Positions 1 through 9,913 are shown, counted from the stretch's first letter. The stretch: DNA of 64,000 bases from Chryseolinea lacunae (GCF_016735595.1 NZ_JAERRB010000002.1:570996-634995), one strand, 5' to 3'. Numbers and translations: made by a program. Notes: generated by a model not told the origin, from the sequence alone.

Positions 1-1170
1 GGCCTGCTCCAGCGCCACGCCATATTGCATCGCAGCTTCTTTTTCCTGACGGTTCACACGGAGCGCTTGTTCGTTATACAATTCCTCGTCGCGCTTTGCT
101 TTGTATTGTTCGCTCTTGTAGCGGTGACGGATCGGCACATAGTCTGTCAGTGTCCACCGGGTGGAGATGCCGATCATGTAGTTATATACCTGGTATTTTG
201 TGCCGCTCGAAAAATCGGTGCGATACGAATCGTCCTGGTTCGACACGCCGGAACCCCGTGCCCACCCGGCAGCCACGAGCGAAATAGACGGCAGGAACGA
301 ACGACCTATCGCCGTGCTGCGGGCCTGTGAAGCTTGCATGCGTGTCTGAAAAACACGCAGGGTTGGGTTGGCCGACACATGAAACGGACCGGCATCGCCA
401 GCGGTAGGAAGACCCGTATAAAAATTCAGACTGTCGATGCTAAGGCTGTCGGATAGTGCTCCCGTCAACTCCATAAGCCGGTATTGTTGTGCTTGCTCGT
501 TGCGGTCACTTTCCAGCAGCAGCAATTTTGCTTTTGTGTATTCTGCATAGGCCAGTGCACTGTCCACGCCAGGGCGCATGCCCGAGCGAACACCGGCATC
601 AACCACATCGCGAAAGCCGGCGGCGCGGTCGAGATTGGATTGTTGAATGTCTTTTAGTTTTTCGCCGATCAATAAAAGCAGATAGGCATCGGCCACGCGC
701 ACCTGGTGTTGAAAAATCTCGTTGTCGTAGGCGGCTTGGTTGGCTTCGCGGTTGAAGCGTGCGGCCGTTACCTGGGTGGCTACTTTGCCAAAGTTGATCA
801 CGTTCCACTCCAGCAAGGCCGAGGTAAAGCTGCCAAAGGTGCCGTCGTAGATGTTGGTGGCGCGTATGCCTCCTGAAGGTGAAATCACCGTGCCGCCGTT
901 GGGATAGAACGATCCTGCAACACTGTTGTTGGTAGAGTAGGTGTATTGGTGTTGCACCGAAAGGCGCGGAATATATTCGCTGGTGCTGGTCTTCACATCC
1001 TGCGCGGCGCTGTTCACGTCGGCGGCGCGCGCTTTCAGCAACGGATATTCTTTAACACTTTTGTCGAGCAAGGTTTGAAGATTCTCCTGCTGCGCCAGGG
1101 CCTCGGGCAACCCCGCCATGAACACCAGGAGGAGTGTGAGCCCTGAATATATGAACCGCGTGATCTGCAT
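1..1170 (-). CDS. TolC-family outer membrane efflux protein (3' end outside window)
   Basis: The minus strand is open from an ATG at 1170 to the window edge. The first ~24 residues form a signal peptide (ITRFIYSGLTLLLVFMAGLP, then ALAQ). Next comes a helical stretch typical of the outer-membrane-factor coiled coils (LLDKSVKEYPLLKARAADVN) and strand-like text rich in Tyr, Ser and Asn. TolC-family proteins form the outer membrane channel of RND or ABC efflux pumps. The gene is divergent from a response regulator/histidine kinase pair 213 bp away, so that pair may control the pump. The membrane-fusion and inner-membrane pump genes would lie beyond the left edge. The family call is fairly secure; the substrate is unknown. 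Confidence 0.8.
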   Translation of the reverse strand, partial: MQITRFIYSGLTLLLVFMAGLPEALAQQENLQTLLDKSVKEYPLLKARAADVNSAAQDVKTSTSEYIPRLSVQHQYTYSTNNSVAGSFYPNGGTVISPSGGIRATNIYDGTFGSFTSALLEWNVINFGKVATQVTAARFNREANQAAYDNEIFQHQVRVADAYLLLLIGEKLKDIQQSNLDRAAGFRDVVDAGVRSGMRPGVDSALAYAEYTKAKLLLLESDRNEQAQQYRLMELTGALSDSLSIDSLNFYTGLPTAGDAGPFHVSANPTLRVFQTRMQASQARSTAIGRSFLPSISLVAAGWARGSGVSNQDDSYRTDFSSGTKYQVYNYMIGISTRWTLTDYVPIRHRYKSEQYKAKRDEELYNEQALRVNRQEKEAAMQYGVALEQA

Positions 1171-1382
1171 AGTGTGCTGCTTCTTTTTGAAAAATTTTCA
1201 GCAATACTATGTTTCGATTCTGGAAATATTTGGGAATTTGAAGGTCGTCCGGGAAAAACGAGGTGAGGGGGCATGAATTTTTTTGCGCTTTGCTGCAGGA
1301 TTAGGTTTTTCGTTGAAAACAGGGCTGCATTCCTAAATTTCTCCAAAATCAGGGCCGTATCTTTAACAAAAAAAAGCATCCT

Positions 1383-2060
1383 TTGAAAGTCCTGGTTGTA
1401 GAAGATGAAGTAGGATTGGCGGAAAGCATTGCGGCGCACCTCACAAAAGACGGGTTCATCACTGAGACCGTCTTTAGCTATGAGGCCGCGGTGGAGAAGA
1501 TCAACCTCTATACCTACGACTGTGTGGTGGTAGACATCAACCTGCCCGACGGCATCGGCTTCGACATTGTGGAGACGTTAAAAAACCTGAAGGCCTCATC
1601 GGGCATCATCATCATATCGGCCCGCAACGCTCTCGAAGACAAAATCAAAAGCCTCGACATCGGCTCCGACGACTACCTGACAAAACCGTTTCACCTGTCG
1701 GAACTGAATGCACGGGTGAAATCGCTGTTGCGTCGTCGTCATTTCGGGGGCAGCAACGAAATCGCTTTTCAGGAAATCAAGGTCAACTACATTGCACGAA
1801 AAGTTTTTGTGAACAACACCGAAGTGGCCCTCTCCAAAAAAGAATACGATCTGTTGCTCTACTTCATGTCGAACATCGACGTGGCCCTCACCAAATCGGC
1901 CATGGCCGAACACCTCTGGGGCGACAACATCGACTCGGCCGATTCGTTCGACATGCTGTATTCGCACATCAAGAACCTGCGGAAAAAATTGACGGATAAA
2001 GGAAGTAAGGACTATATTCAATCCATCTATGGCATCGGGTATAAATTTGCAAAAAGTTGA
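1383..2060 (+). CDS. OmpR-family response regulator
   Basis: 225 residues starting at a TTG codon. The N-terminal receiver domain has the acidic pocket (VVEDE), phospho-acceptor Asp51 (VVVDINLPDG) and Lys101 (LTKPF). A C-terminal OmpR/PhoB winged helix follows, with the usual ending SIYGIGYKFAKS. The TTG is preferred because it begins exactly at the receiver motif MKVLVVEDE and no ATG lies nearby upstream in frame. The stop overlaps the TTG start of the histidine kinase gene by 3 nt, so the two are translationally coupled. It is divergent from the TolC-type gene, which suggests control of efflux (inference). Confidence 0.93.
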   Translation: MKVLVVEDEVGLAESIAAHLTKDGFITETVFSYEAAVEKINLYTYDCVVVDINLPDGIGFDIVETLKNLKASSGIIIISARNALEDKIKSLDIGSDDYLTKPFHLSELNARVKSLLRRRHFGGSNEIAFQEIKVNYIARKVFVNNTEVALSKKEYDLLLYFMSNIDVALTKSAMAEHLWGDNIDSADSFDMLYSHIKNLRKKLTDKGSKDYIQSIYGIGYKFAKS

Positions 2061-3328
2061 AGCTGTTCGATAGAACCAATTTCTACTACATCGTTTTTTC
2101 GGTGGTCATCTACATCCTGGTAGGGGTCTCATTCTATTTGGTGGTGGAACGCGTTATCTATCAGGAAGTGGAAGACCGCCTGAAGGTGGAACGCAGGGAC
2201 TTCGAGAATTTTATAGGTGTGCACGGCGTGTGGGACGAGAGCTGCTATTTTGTGGAAAACAAGATTGAGCTCACCCCGCTCAACGATACACTCCAGCAAT
2301 TTGCTGCATTCAAAGACACGTTGCTCTACAATCGCTACAACAACGAATATGTGCCGTTCCGCGAATACAGTTTTGCACGCACGGTGAACGGTGTCCCGCA
2401 TAAAGTGAGCATCCGCAAGTCGCTCATCGAATCCAAAAAACTGTTGAAGTCCATCACCGGCATCATGATGGTGGTGCTGAGCCTGGGGCTGCTGATCCTG
2501 TTCATATTTCAACGCCGCATAGCACGCCGCATCTGGGCACCATTCTATGACACTCTCACGCGCGCCCGGTCGTTTGACCTGAACGAAGGCAAAGGCCTTT
2601 CGCTGACGAAAGAACAGATCTTTGAATTTAACGAGCTGAACTCCGTGCTCAACAAAGTGACCGACAAGATCGCCCGCGACTACACCAGCCTGAAAGAATT
2701 CACCGAAAATGCTTCACACGAAATTCAGACACCACTAGCCCTCATCAATAGCCGCGTGGAGGAACTTATCCAGCAAAGAAATTTCTCAGACGAACAAATG
2801 CGCTGGATCCAGGACATTTATCAATCTGCGTTGCGTCTCTCGAAGCTGCATCAGGCGTTGTTGCTGCTTTCCAAAATCGAGCATGGCCAGTTTTTTGAAT
2901 CGGAGACTATGGACCTGGGGCGCCTCATCGAACAAAAGCTGGAGGAGTTTGAAGAGATATTCAACCACAAGGCGCTCCGCGTAAGCGTCACGCTAACGGA
3001 ACCATTCACGGTGCAAATGAGCCCGGTGCTGGCCGACGTGCTCATTACAAATTTGCTCAACAACGCCGTGAAGCACAATGTGCAGGGGGGCGAAATAAAC
3101 ATCGTGGTGTCTGCCGCGGGCGTTGCGCTGAGCAACACGGGGGCGTCGCTCACCACGAACCCCGAGCGTTTGTTTGAACGCTTCAAGAAACAAAATCAGA
3201 CCTCGGCATCGCTCGGGCTGGGACTGGCCATCGTAAAAAAAATCTGCGACAGCTATCACCTCACCATCAACTATGGGGTCAACCAAAACCTGCATACCTT
3301 GCAGCTGGGCAGGAGCCAGGTGTTGTAA
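2057..3328 (+). CDS. Two-component sensor histidine kinase
   Basis: 423 residues. Membrane segments lie at about 10-30 and 134-152 and flank a ~100-residue extracytoplasmic sensor with no family I recognise. A HisKA domain follows with His221 in NASHEIQTPLALI, then a HATPase domain with N box NLLNNAVKHN and G2 box GLGLAI. The G1 region reads SNTG rather than the usual DxGxG, a variant I associate with some Bacteroidota kinases of this type. The TTG start overlaps the stop of the response regulator gene. It most likely phosphorylates that regulator. The signal is unknown; metal or drug stress would fit the adjacent efflux gene, but this is a guess. Confidence 0.92.
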   Translation: MKLFDRTNFYYIVFSVVIYILVGVSFYLVVERVIYQEVEDRLKVERRDFENFIGVHGVWDESCYFVENKIELTPLNDTLQQFAAFKDTLLYNRYNNEYVPFREYSFARTVNGVPHKVSIRKSLIESKKLLKSITGIMMVVLSLGLLILFIFQRRIARRIWAPFYDTLTRARSFDLNEGKGLSLTKEQIFEFNELNSVLNKVTDKIARDYTSLKEFTENASHEIQTPLALINSRVEELIQQRNFSDEQMRWIQDIYQSALRLSKLHQALLLLSKIEHGQFFESETMDLGRLIEQKLEEFEEIFNHKALRVSVTLTEPFTVQMSPVLADVLITNLLNNAVKHNVQGGEINIVVSAAGVALSNTGASLTTNPERLFERFKKQNQTSASLGLGLAIVKKICDSYHLTINYGVNQNLHTLQLGRSQVL

Positions 3329-3425
3329 TGCCGTTCTCTCGTGGCATGCAGGCTTCGTCTTCCGAATGCTTCTGTCGGTTCTGAAAAATTCCTATCTTTC
3401 CTATCCAATCTAAATTCTCCGGACC

Positions 3426-3794
3426 ATGGCGAACGCGTTAAAGATTCTGAACACGCTCTTCATTCTCTTCGCTTTGTTTATGGGTGTGAAGCAGGGATGG
3501 GCGATGCTTTCCGGTAAGCCCGAAATGGTGGCCATGTTCAGCAAATGGAACTTTGGAAAAACGGGTCTCATGCTTATGGGCATCGTGACTCTGGCCGGTG
3601 GTGTGTTGCTGCTGCATCCCAAAACTTTTGTGTGGGGAAACTACCTGACAGCGGCGGGCATTCTGCTCATCATCGCGCTTCACCTGAACGACCAGGATTT
3701 GAGAGGCGTGATGGTTGAACTTCCGTTCCTGTTGCTTTCGCTGGTGATACTCTATTTGCAATATCCCTTCCTCAGCTTCTTTCAGCGCGACTGA
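3426..3794 (+). CDS. DoxX-like small integral membrane protein
   Basis: 122 residues with four hydrophobic helices, at about 8-22, 45-62, 72-88 and 98-115. Size and spacing match the DoxX-like superfamily: helix 1, a short loop with KQGWAMLSGKPEMVAMF, then a tight three-helix bundle. No catalytic motif is visible, and members of this fold have varied or unknown roles. It stands alone between the kinase and the GH43 gene with ~100 bp on each side. The start ATG follows directly after a non-coding gap. Function cannot be assigned beyond the fold. Confidence 0.7.
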   Translation: MANALKILNTLFILFALFMGVKQGWAMLSGKPEMVAMFSKWNFGKTGLMLMGIVTLAGGVLLLHPKTFVWGNYLTAAGILLIIALHLNDQDLRGVMVELPFLLLSLVILYLQYPFLSFFQRD

Positions 3795-3851
3795 GCTACA
3801 TTCTTCTTCTCAAATTTTTTTATGCAACAATCTATGCAACAAAGATTGTTC

Positions 3852-3883
3852 TTGACATGGTGCGGGCAAAGGCCGTAGATTCG
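3852..3883 (+). promoter_or_regulatory. Candidate Bacteroidota promoter for the GH43 gene
   Basis: TTG at 3852-3854, a 21-nt spacer and TAGATTCG at 3876-3883 resemble the Bacteroidota -33/-7 pattern (TTG, about 19 nt, TAnnTTTG). The GH43 start lies 30 bp downstream. The -7 box has one mismatch to consensus. Confidence 0.4.
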
Positions 3884-3912
3884 AAATTCAAACAGCAACC
3901 CAAACTCTAAAC

Positions 3913-5019
3913 ATGCAACAACTCTTTAAACACACTTTACCCGTAATGATGATTGTGGCCCTTGCGGCCAGCGCCTGTCAGCGCAAAGCGGAAACGCAAA
4001 CCGAAACGGTGGAAGCACCCAAAAAGGATTCCGTGCCCACGTTTCCTACACCCGTGTCGCAGCCGCTCGTGACCGACATCTACACGGCCGATCCGTCGGC
4101 GCACGTGTTCGACAACAAAATCTACATCTATCCCTCGCACGACATTGAAGCGGGCATTCCGGAAAACGACAACGGCGACCACTTCGACATGCGCGACTAT
4201 CACATCCTTAGTCTTGACAGCGTGGGCGGCCCCGTGACCGACAACGGTGTGGCACTCGACATCAAGAACATCCCCTGGGCCGGTCGACAGCTTTGGGCAC
4301 CCGATGCCGCCTTCAACAAGGGTACGTATTATCTCTACTTTCCCGTCAAGGATAAGGAAGACATCTTCCGCATCGGCGTGGCCACCAGCAAATCGCCTGC
4401 GGGACCTTTCACAGCCCAACCGAAACCAATTGCCGGCAGCTTCAGCATAGACCCTTCGGTGTTTGCCGATGCCGACGGAAAATTCTACATGTACTTCGGC
4501 GGCATCTGGGGTGGACAACTGCAACGCTGGGTTACCGGAAAGTATGACACCCTGGGCAAGGAGCCCGAAGGCGATGTGCCTGCCATCGGCCCGCGCGTGG
4601 CCCGCCTCAGCAAAGACCTGCTGAAGTTTGACGAGCCCGTGAAAGAGATCAAGATCGTAGACAAAGACGGCAAGCCGCTGGCTGCCAAAGACCACGATCG
4701 TCGTTTCTTCGAAGCGTCGTGGGTGCATAAGTATAACGGCAAGTATTACTTCTCATATTCCACCGGCGACACGCACAACATTGCCTATGGCATCGGCGAC
4801 AGCCCCTATGGACCGTTCACGTATCAGGGCGTGATTTTGAAACCCGTAGTCGGGTGGACCAATCACCATTCCATCGTGGAGTTCAAGGGACAATGGTATC
4901 TCTTCTATCACGATAGCATCTTGTCGGGAGGCAAAACACATTTGCGTAGTGTGAAGATGACGAAGCTTCAGCACAACGCCGATGGGACCATAGAGACCAT
5001 CGACGCGTACGTGAAGTAG
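3913..5019 (+). CDS. Glycoside hydrolase family 43 lipoprotein
   Basis: 368 residues. The N-terminus is a lipoprotein signal ending AASACQRK, so the protein is probably anchored in a membrane facing the periplasm or cell surface. The remainder matches the five-bladed propeller of GH43: YTADPSAHVFDNKIYIYPSH carries the presumed catalytic base Asp, SIDPSVFADADGKFYMYFGG the pKa-modulating Asp, and FFEASWVHKYNGKYYFSYST the catalytic acid Glu. GH43 enzymes act on beta-xylosides, alpha-L-arabinofuranosides or related plant glycans; the exact substrate cannot be read here. It sits alone with its own promoter-like element and a strong terminator, and is not in a SusC/SusD locus. Confidence 0.9.
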   Translation: MQQLFKHTLPVMMIVALAASACQRKAETQTETVEAPKKDSVPTFPTPVSQPLVTDIYTADPSAHVFDNKIYIYPSHDIEAGIPENDNGDHFDMRDYHILSLDSVGGPVTDNGVALDIKNIPWAGRQLWAPDAAFNKGTYYLYFPVKDKEDIFRIGVATSKSPAGPFTAQPKPIAGSFSIDPSVFADADGKFYMYFGGIWGGQLQRWVTGKYDTLGKEPEGDVPAIGPRVARLSKDLLKFDEPVKEIKIVDKDGKPLAAKDHDRRFFEASWVHKYNGKYYFSYSTGDTHNIAYGIGDSPYGPFTYQGVILKPVVGWTNHHSIVEFKGQWYLFYHDSILSGGKTHLRSVKMTKLQHNADGTIETIDAYVK

Positions 5020-5038
5020 CCGCAGAGGAACTACCAGG

Positions 5039-5085
5039 AATGCTTTCACGCTTGCCATTCAAGGCGACGTGAAAGCATTTTTTTT
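5039..5085 (+). terminator. Intrinsic terminator after the GH43 gene
   Basis: A 12-bp stem (AATGCTTTCACG pairing with CGTGAAAGCATT) is followed by a run of eight T residues. Confidence 0.85.
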
Positions 5086-5210
5086 AGCTTGTGTGCGTGA
5101 GCCGAACGTTCGGCGACGATTTATCTTGCCCTGGCGTTGTATGTAAGATAAAGGCTAACTTCACCCGAATATCCTCTCGGTTTTTTATCACTTTTGAAAA
5201 AAAATTCTCT

Positions 5211-7214
5211 GTGTACCGCCTCTTAAAAATCTTTCTGTTCACAAACTTCTTGCTCCTGGCCATGTTGCCGGCCATGGCGCAGGGAGAGCAGGAGGCCATG
5301 ATGTGGTATGAAGGTTTTTTTCAGGGCATGAAGGGCCGCATTGAAAAGCCGCTCGCGGCGCGACAGGCGTTGTTGAAACAGGCCATCGCCGAACAGAACA
5401 GGGCGAAGGAAGCCACCTTACTAAAAGAGATAGGCTTGCTCCACCTCACACGCGCCCAGGACTATGAACAGGCCATGGACTATTTCATACGGTCGCTGGC
5501 CATTGAAGACTCGTTGAACCTGAAGCTCAACCAGATCTTCAGCTACCTCGCCATCGCGCGCGTGTTCGAGGAAGTGGGAGACTTCAACAAGGCTGAACAG
5601 TTTTTAACAAAAGCCCTGGAAAGGAATCGACCGCTGAACAACACGAGGCTGCACGTGATGATTCTCAACACGCTCGGAAGGATTCGCGCGGCACAAGGCA
5701 AACGCGATGAAGCGTTGCGTGACTATGAGGAGGTGCTGCAATTCAAGAACGAAGTAGACGATCCCAAAGCCGAAGCGCAAGCGTTGTTCAACATGGCGCA
5801 CCTCTACACGCAGGAAACAAAATACACCGAAGCCCTGGCCAAACACAAAGAGTCGCTCGTCATCAGCCGCTCCATTCACGACCGCCAAACAGAAGCACAA
5901 TCGTTGCGCGACATCGGCGAGTTGTATCGGCTCATGAAGAACGACACAAAAGCGCTGGCCAACCATGTGGCCGCGTTGGAAGTGCGCCAGGCCTTGAAAG
6001 ACAAGAAGGGAATCGCCGAATCGTATAACCATGTGGGGGCGATGTATTATCAGCAGAAAAATTATCAGCGCGCTGTCGCTAACCTGCAACTGGCCTTGGC
6101 ATCGGCCCGCGATGCGCAAGACCAACCTCAGATTCTGAAAAGCTATGAATACCTCAGTGCTTCATATAAGGAACTAGACGACTATAAGAAAGCGTGGGAG
6201 TATAAAGACCAGCAACAATTGTTGCACGAGTTTATCGAGAACGACCGGAACGAACATCAGCTGCTGGAACGGCAGAATCGCTACGAGATCGAGAAACAAG
6301 AATCGCGCATCGATCAGCTCGAAGTGCTGAAGGTGCAGCGGGAGAAAGAATTTCAAACCCAGAAGAAGCTGAGAAACTTTCTCTTCCTGCTGGTGGGCCT
6401 TAGTGTGGTGGTGGCGGCGTTGGTGCTTTATCTGTATCTGGTGAAACGTCGTTCCAACAAGGTGCTGGAAGCTGCGCATGTGATGATGCATCAGCAAAAT
6501 CAAAAACTGCAGGAGCTGAATGCCACCAAGGATAAATTCTTCTCCATCATCAGTCACGATTTGAAGGGGCCGTTGAATTCGCTCACGTCGTTTTCGGGAC
6601 TTCTCTTAAATCATACCGACAGTCTCAGCAAAGAAGAAATTCAAATGCTGGCGCAGGATCTCGATAAGTCTGTCAAGAACCTTTTTGCGTTGTTGGAAAA
6701 TCTGCTGGAGTGGTCGCGTTCACAAACCGGCAACATCGAATTCAAACCCGAGCCGTTCGATCTGGGTGCCGTGGTGGAAGAGAACCGCGCGTTGTTGAAA
6801 GCACAGGCGCAAGCCAAACACATTACGCTGGTGAACGACAGCGCTGGAACATGGCCCGTGCATGCCCATAAAAATTCCATCAACACCGTGGTGCGAAACC
6901 TCATTTCGAACGCGATAAAATTTACACCGGACGGCGGACAGATTACCGCGCACCTGAAACGCGACAACGGACAAGTGGTGGTGTCTATCGCCGACAACGG
7001 CGTGGGCATGAGTGCGGAGGTGATGCAAAAACTTTTCCGCATCGAAGCCAAACATTCCACCAAGGGAACGGCCGACGAAAAGGGCACGGGCCTGGGGTTG
7101 ATTCTCTGCCGGGAGTTCGTTGAAAAGAACGGTGGCAAGATCTGGGTAGAGAGCGAAGAGGGGAAAGGTTCTGTGTTTTCCTTTAGCGTGCCCCCCGAAA
7201 AGGGTTCCTGGTAA
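5211..7214 (+). CDS. TPR-containing membrane sensor histidine kinase
   Basis: 667 residues from a GTG at 5211, chosen because it opens a good signal peptide (LLKIFLFTNFLLLAMLPAMA, then Q); the frame is open further upstream but that part looks non-coding. Residues ~40-340 are helical TPR repeats (for example AEAQALFNMAHLYTQETKYT). A basic coiled coil leads to one membrane helix at about 388-410. The cytoplasmic part has HisKA with His449 in SIISHDLKGPLNSL and HATPase boxes NLISNAIKFTP, DNGVGMS and GTGLGLIL. The TPR region would be periplasmic. No response regulator is adjacent; the lone receiver at 9914 is a possible partner. The ligand is unknown. Confidence 0.9.
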   Translation: MYRLLKIFLFTNFLLLAMLPAMAQGEQEAMMWYEGFFQGMKGRIEKPLAARQALLKQAIAEQNRAKEATLLKEIGLLHLTRAQDYEQAMDYFIRSLAIEDSLNLKLNQIFSYLAIARVFEEVGDFNKAEQFLTKALERNRPLNNTRLHVMILNTLGRIRAAQGKRDEALRDYEEVLQFKNEVDDPKAEAQALFNMAHLYTQETKYTEALAKHKESLVISRSIHDRQTEAQSLRDIGELYRLMKNDTKALANHVAALEVRQALKDKKGIAESYNHVGAMYYQQKNYQRAVANLQLALASARDAQDQPQILKSYEYLSASYKELDDYKKAWEYKDQQQLLHEFIENDRNEHQLLERQNRYEIEKQESRIDQLEVLKVQREKEFQTQKKLRNFLFLLVGLSVVVAALVLYLYLVKRRSNKVLEAAHVMMHQQNQKLQELNATKDKFFSIISHDLKGPLNSLTSFSGLLLNHTDSLSKEEIQMLAQDLDKSVKNLFALLENLLEWSRSQTGNIEFKPEPFDLGAVVEENRALLKAQAQAKHITLVNDSAGTWPVHAHKNSINTVVRNLISNAIKFTPDGGQITAHLKRDNGQVVVSIADNGVGMSAEVMQKLFRIEAKHSTKGTADEKGTGLGLILCREFVEKNGGKIWVESEEGKGSVFSFSVPPEKGSW

Positions 7215-7383
7215 CGTCTTCGCCTGCAAATCTGTCGGGCAGTTTTCACAGGCGGTGCCTGAAAAGTCAAAAATCTTCAATAAATTTCGCCCCGCTTACA
7301 AGTCGGGCAGTTCCTGAAAATCAGCGAACTGACGTGTGGAAAGGCTTTTTAGAAATCATTACTTACTTTTTTTATTTTTTCTC

Positions 7384-9744
7384 ATGACAAGATTTAGTCT
7401 CTTATGGTTGCCCCTCATGATCTGTGCGACGGCATGGGGCCAGAATGCTGCGCTGACAGGCAAAGTGACCGGACCCAACCAGGAAGCGCTTCCGGGCGTT
7501 TCGATTCATGTGCTCAACACCAACGCGGGCGCGTCTACAGATGCGAACGGTGAGTTTTCCATTGCTGATGTTCCCCATGGCAAGTATACTGTGCAGGTTT
7601 CGGCTGTGGGCTACGCCACCCAAAACCAGGATGTGATTGTGGGCAGCGAAAATGCCGCGTCGCTCACCGTTTCCCTGCAGGAATCCTCAACCCAACTTGA
7701 CGCTGTGGTGGTGACGGCCGAAAAACAAGAACAAAATTTGCAGAAGGTGCCCTTCACCGTCAACGCCATCTCGGCGCGTCAGGTGGAGCAATATCGTTTG
7801 TGGAACAGCAAAGACATCACGGCCATTGTGCCCAACCTGTATTCTACCAACCCGGGCGACAATCGCAACGTGACGTCCATCCGCGGCGTGACGTCAACAT
7901 CCTACGATCCGGCAGTGGCCACCTATATCGATGGTGTGAACCAGTTCAGCCTCGACACCTACATGGCACAGCTGTTTGATGTGGAACGCATTGAAGTGCT
8001 GAGCGGACCACAAGGAACATTGTATGGACGCAACGCCATGGGCGGTGTCATCAACATCATTACCAAGAAGCCCACCAACACGGTGAGTGGTTTTGGGGAA
8101 GTGAACGTGGGCAACTATGGCCAGCAGCGTTATGCATTTGGCGTGCGCACACCACTGGTGAAGAACAAACTTTACTTTGGCGCCACGGCTGTCTATGATC
8201 GCATGAACGGTTTCTACAAAAACGATTTCGATCAAAACGACTTTGATAAAAAACACAGCCTGTCGGGCAACTACTACCTGCGCTACAATGTGTCGAACGC
8301 CTGGTCGATCACACTCAATGCAAAGCATTCGGCCAACCGTAACAACGGAACCTTCCCGCTGGCGGGCAGCAAAGATGAAGCCTTTGATAACCCTTTCCGC
8401 GTGAATCAAAACGCTGTGACGCAATTGGTGGATAATATCTTCAACAGCTCGCTGGTGGCAAACTATGCCGGACGCGGGTTGAACTTCTCGTCGCAAACTT
8501 CCTATCAATCCAACTACCGCTACTACAAAGATCCGATCGATGGTGACTTTTCTCCCCTCGATATCGTGAGCATCAAAAACAACTACGGTAGCCAATGGAA
8601 CAACGTGAAAGTGTGGACGCAGGAATTTAAATTCTCGTCGCCTGCCACGGCATCGGATTTCAAATGGACAGCGGGCACTTACATGTTCCACCAGAACAAC
8701 CCGGTGAAGCAGGCAACGCGCTATGGTGAAGATGCCGCTCTTTTCGGAATTCCCGACGAACTGAAAAACTCCTCGAGCATCATTACCAGCACGGGCAAAA
8801 GCACGGGCATTGCGTTCTACGGTCAGGCTACCTACAGCTTCTTCGAGAAACTTGATTTCACACTGGGCTTGCGCTATGACTATGAGCACAAAAAGCAAAG
8901 TGTGATGGGCGAGTTCCAAATGGACCCCAATCCGGATCCCATCATGGTGACGCAATCCGACACCACGGGCACGGTGAACTATCACGCCTTCTCACCCAAA
9001 GCCAGCGTGGCCTACCACCTCACCGACAACAACACGGTTTATGGAACCTATAGCCGCGGCTATCGCGCCGGTGGCCTCACGCAATTGTCGTCCGATCCTT
9101 CACAGCCTCCGTTGTTTGCGTACAATCCCGAATACAGCAACAACCTCGAAGTAGGATTTAAGAACCTGTTTTTTGAAAACCGACTTCAGGTGAATGTTTC
9201 GGCATTCTACGTTCGCATCACCGACGCACAGGTGCCGACCCTTATCTTGCCCGATGCCATCACCGTGACCCGCAACGCCGGAACGCTGACCAGCCAGGGC
9301 ATTGACCTCAACGTGTCGACTACACCGCTGAAGGGCCTGCAAATAGACTGCAACCTGGGTCTGAACGACGCCAAATACAAAACCCTGAAGCTCGCGCAAA
9401 ACGGAGAAGAAGTGAACCTGAACGGCAATCATCAGATCTTCACGCCAAGCATGACCTCGATGACAGCCGCACAATACACATTGGGCATCGGCGCCGTGAA
9501 AGTTTTGGTCCGTGGCGAATGGATGGCGCTGGGTAAGCAATATTTTGACCTTGGCAACACCGTCGAACAAAAGGCCTACAATGTGCTCAACGCCCGCGTG
9601 GGTGCGTCGTACCATGGGTTCGACGTCATGCTGTGGGGACGCAACCTGGGGGATACAAAATATATCGCCTATGCTTATGATTTTGGTGCCACCCACCTGG
9701 GCGACCCCCGGAATTATGGCGTGACACTGCGCAAAACATTCTAA
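7384..9744 (+). CDS. TonB-dependent outer membrane receptor
   Basis: 786 residues from ATG 7384; an in-frame GTG at 7336 would add 16 residues before the signal peptide. After the signal comes a carboxypeptidase-regulatory-like domain (about 25-105), then the plug (VVVTAEKQEQNLQKVPFTVN, later VERIEVLSGPQGTLYGRNAM), then a beta barrel ending LGDPRNYGVTLRKTF with a terminal Phe. Such receptors import iron complexes, cofactors or oligosaccharides using TonB energy. No SusD partner follows, and the single receptor with a classical plug looks more like a siderophore- or cofactor-type receptor than a SusC. The substrate is not determinable. Confidence 0.93.
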   Translation: MTRFSLLWLPLMICATAWGQNAALTGKVTGPNQEALPGVSIHVLNTNAGASTDANGEFSIADVPHGKYTVQVSAVGYATQNQDVIVGSENAASLTVSLQESSTQLDAVVVTAEKQEQNLQKVPFTVNAISARQVEQYRLWNSKDITAIVPNLYSTNPGDNRNVTSIRGVTSTSYDPAVATYIDGVNQFSLDTYMAQLFDVERIEVLSGPQGTLYGRNAMGGVINIITKKPTNTVSGFGEVNVGNYGQQRYAFGVRTPLVKNKLYFGATAVYDRMNGFYKNDFDQNDFDKKHSLSGNYYLRYNVSNAWSITLNAKHSANRNNGTFPLAGSKDEAFDNPFRVNQNAVTQLVDNIFNSSLVANYAGRGLNFSSQTSYQSNYRYYKDPIDGDFSPLDIVSIKNNYGSQWNNVKVWTQEFKFSSPATASDFKWTAGTYMFHQNNPVKQATRYGEDAALFGIPDELKNSSSIITSTGKSTGIAFYGQATYSFFEKLDFTLGLRYDYEHKKQSVMGEFQMDPNPDPIMVTQSDTTGTVNYHAFSPKASVAYHLTDNNTVYGTYSRGYRAGGLTQLSSDPSQPPLFAYNPEYSNNLEVGFKNLFFENRLQVNVSAFYVRITDAQVPTLILPDAITVTRNAGTLTSQGIDLNVSTTPLKGLQIDCNLGLNDAKYKTLKLAQNGEEVNLNGNHQIFTPSMTSMTAAQYTLGIGAVKVLVRGEWMALGKQYFDLGNTVEQKAYNVLNARVGASYHGFDVMLWGRNLGDTKYIAYAYDFGATHLGDPRNYGVTLRKTF

Positions 9745-9752
9745 GAAATCGG

Positions 9753-9798
9753 GAAACCGCACCGTCGTCGCAGGACTGGGATGGACGGTGCGGGTTTC
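9753..9798 (+). terminator. Hairpin after the TonB receptor gene
   Basis: Arms GAAACCGCACCGTC and GACGGTGCGGGTTTC pair with a single bulge. There is no T-run after the hairpin, so it may only stabilise the 3' end or terminate weakly. Confidence 0.5.
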
Positions 9799-9913
9799 GC
9801 GCGGGGGGAGGCGGCTGGAATGTAAACTTTATAGCGACAGTTCAGTTACAATGCCGGAATGATTTGTATTTATGTGGTCACGATGAAAGTTATGAACCGA
9901 ACCAGACCTCTGC

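Noticed and set aside
5091-5210. Upstream extension of the TPR histidine kinase to GTG/ATG at 5091
   Set aside because: It runs into the 3' side of the previous terminator region and would bury the signal peptide 40 residues inside.
7894-8985. Long open frame (363 codons) opposite the TonB receptor gene
   Set aside because: Shadow of the GC-rich receptor gene; the text is rich in His, Val and Arg with no domain, and the plus strand is a clear receptor.
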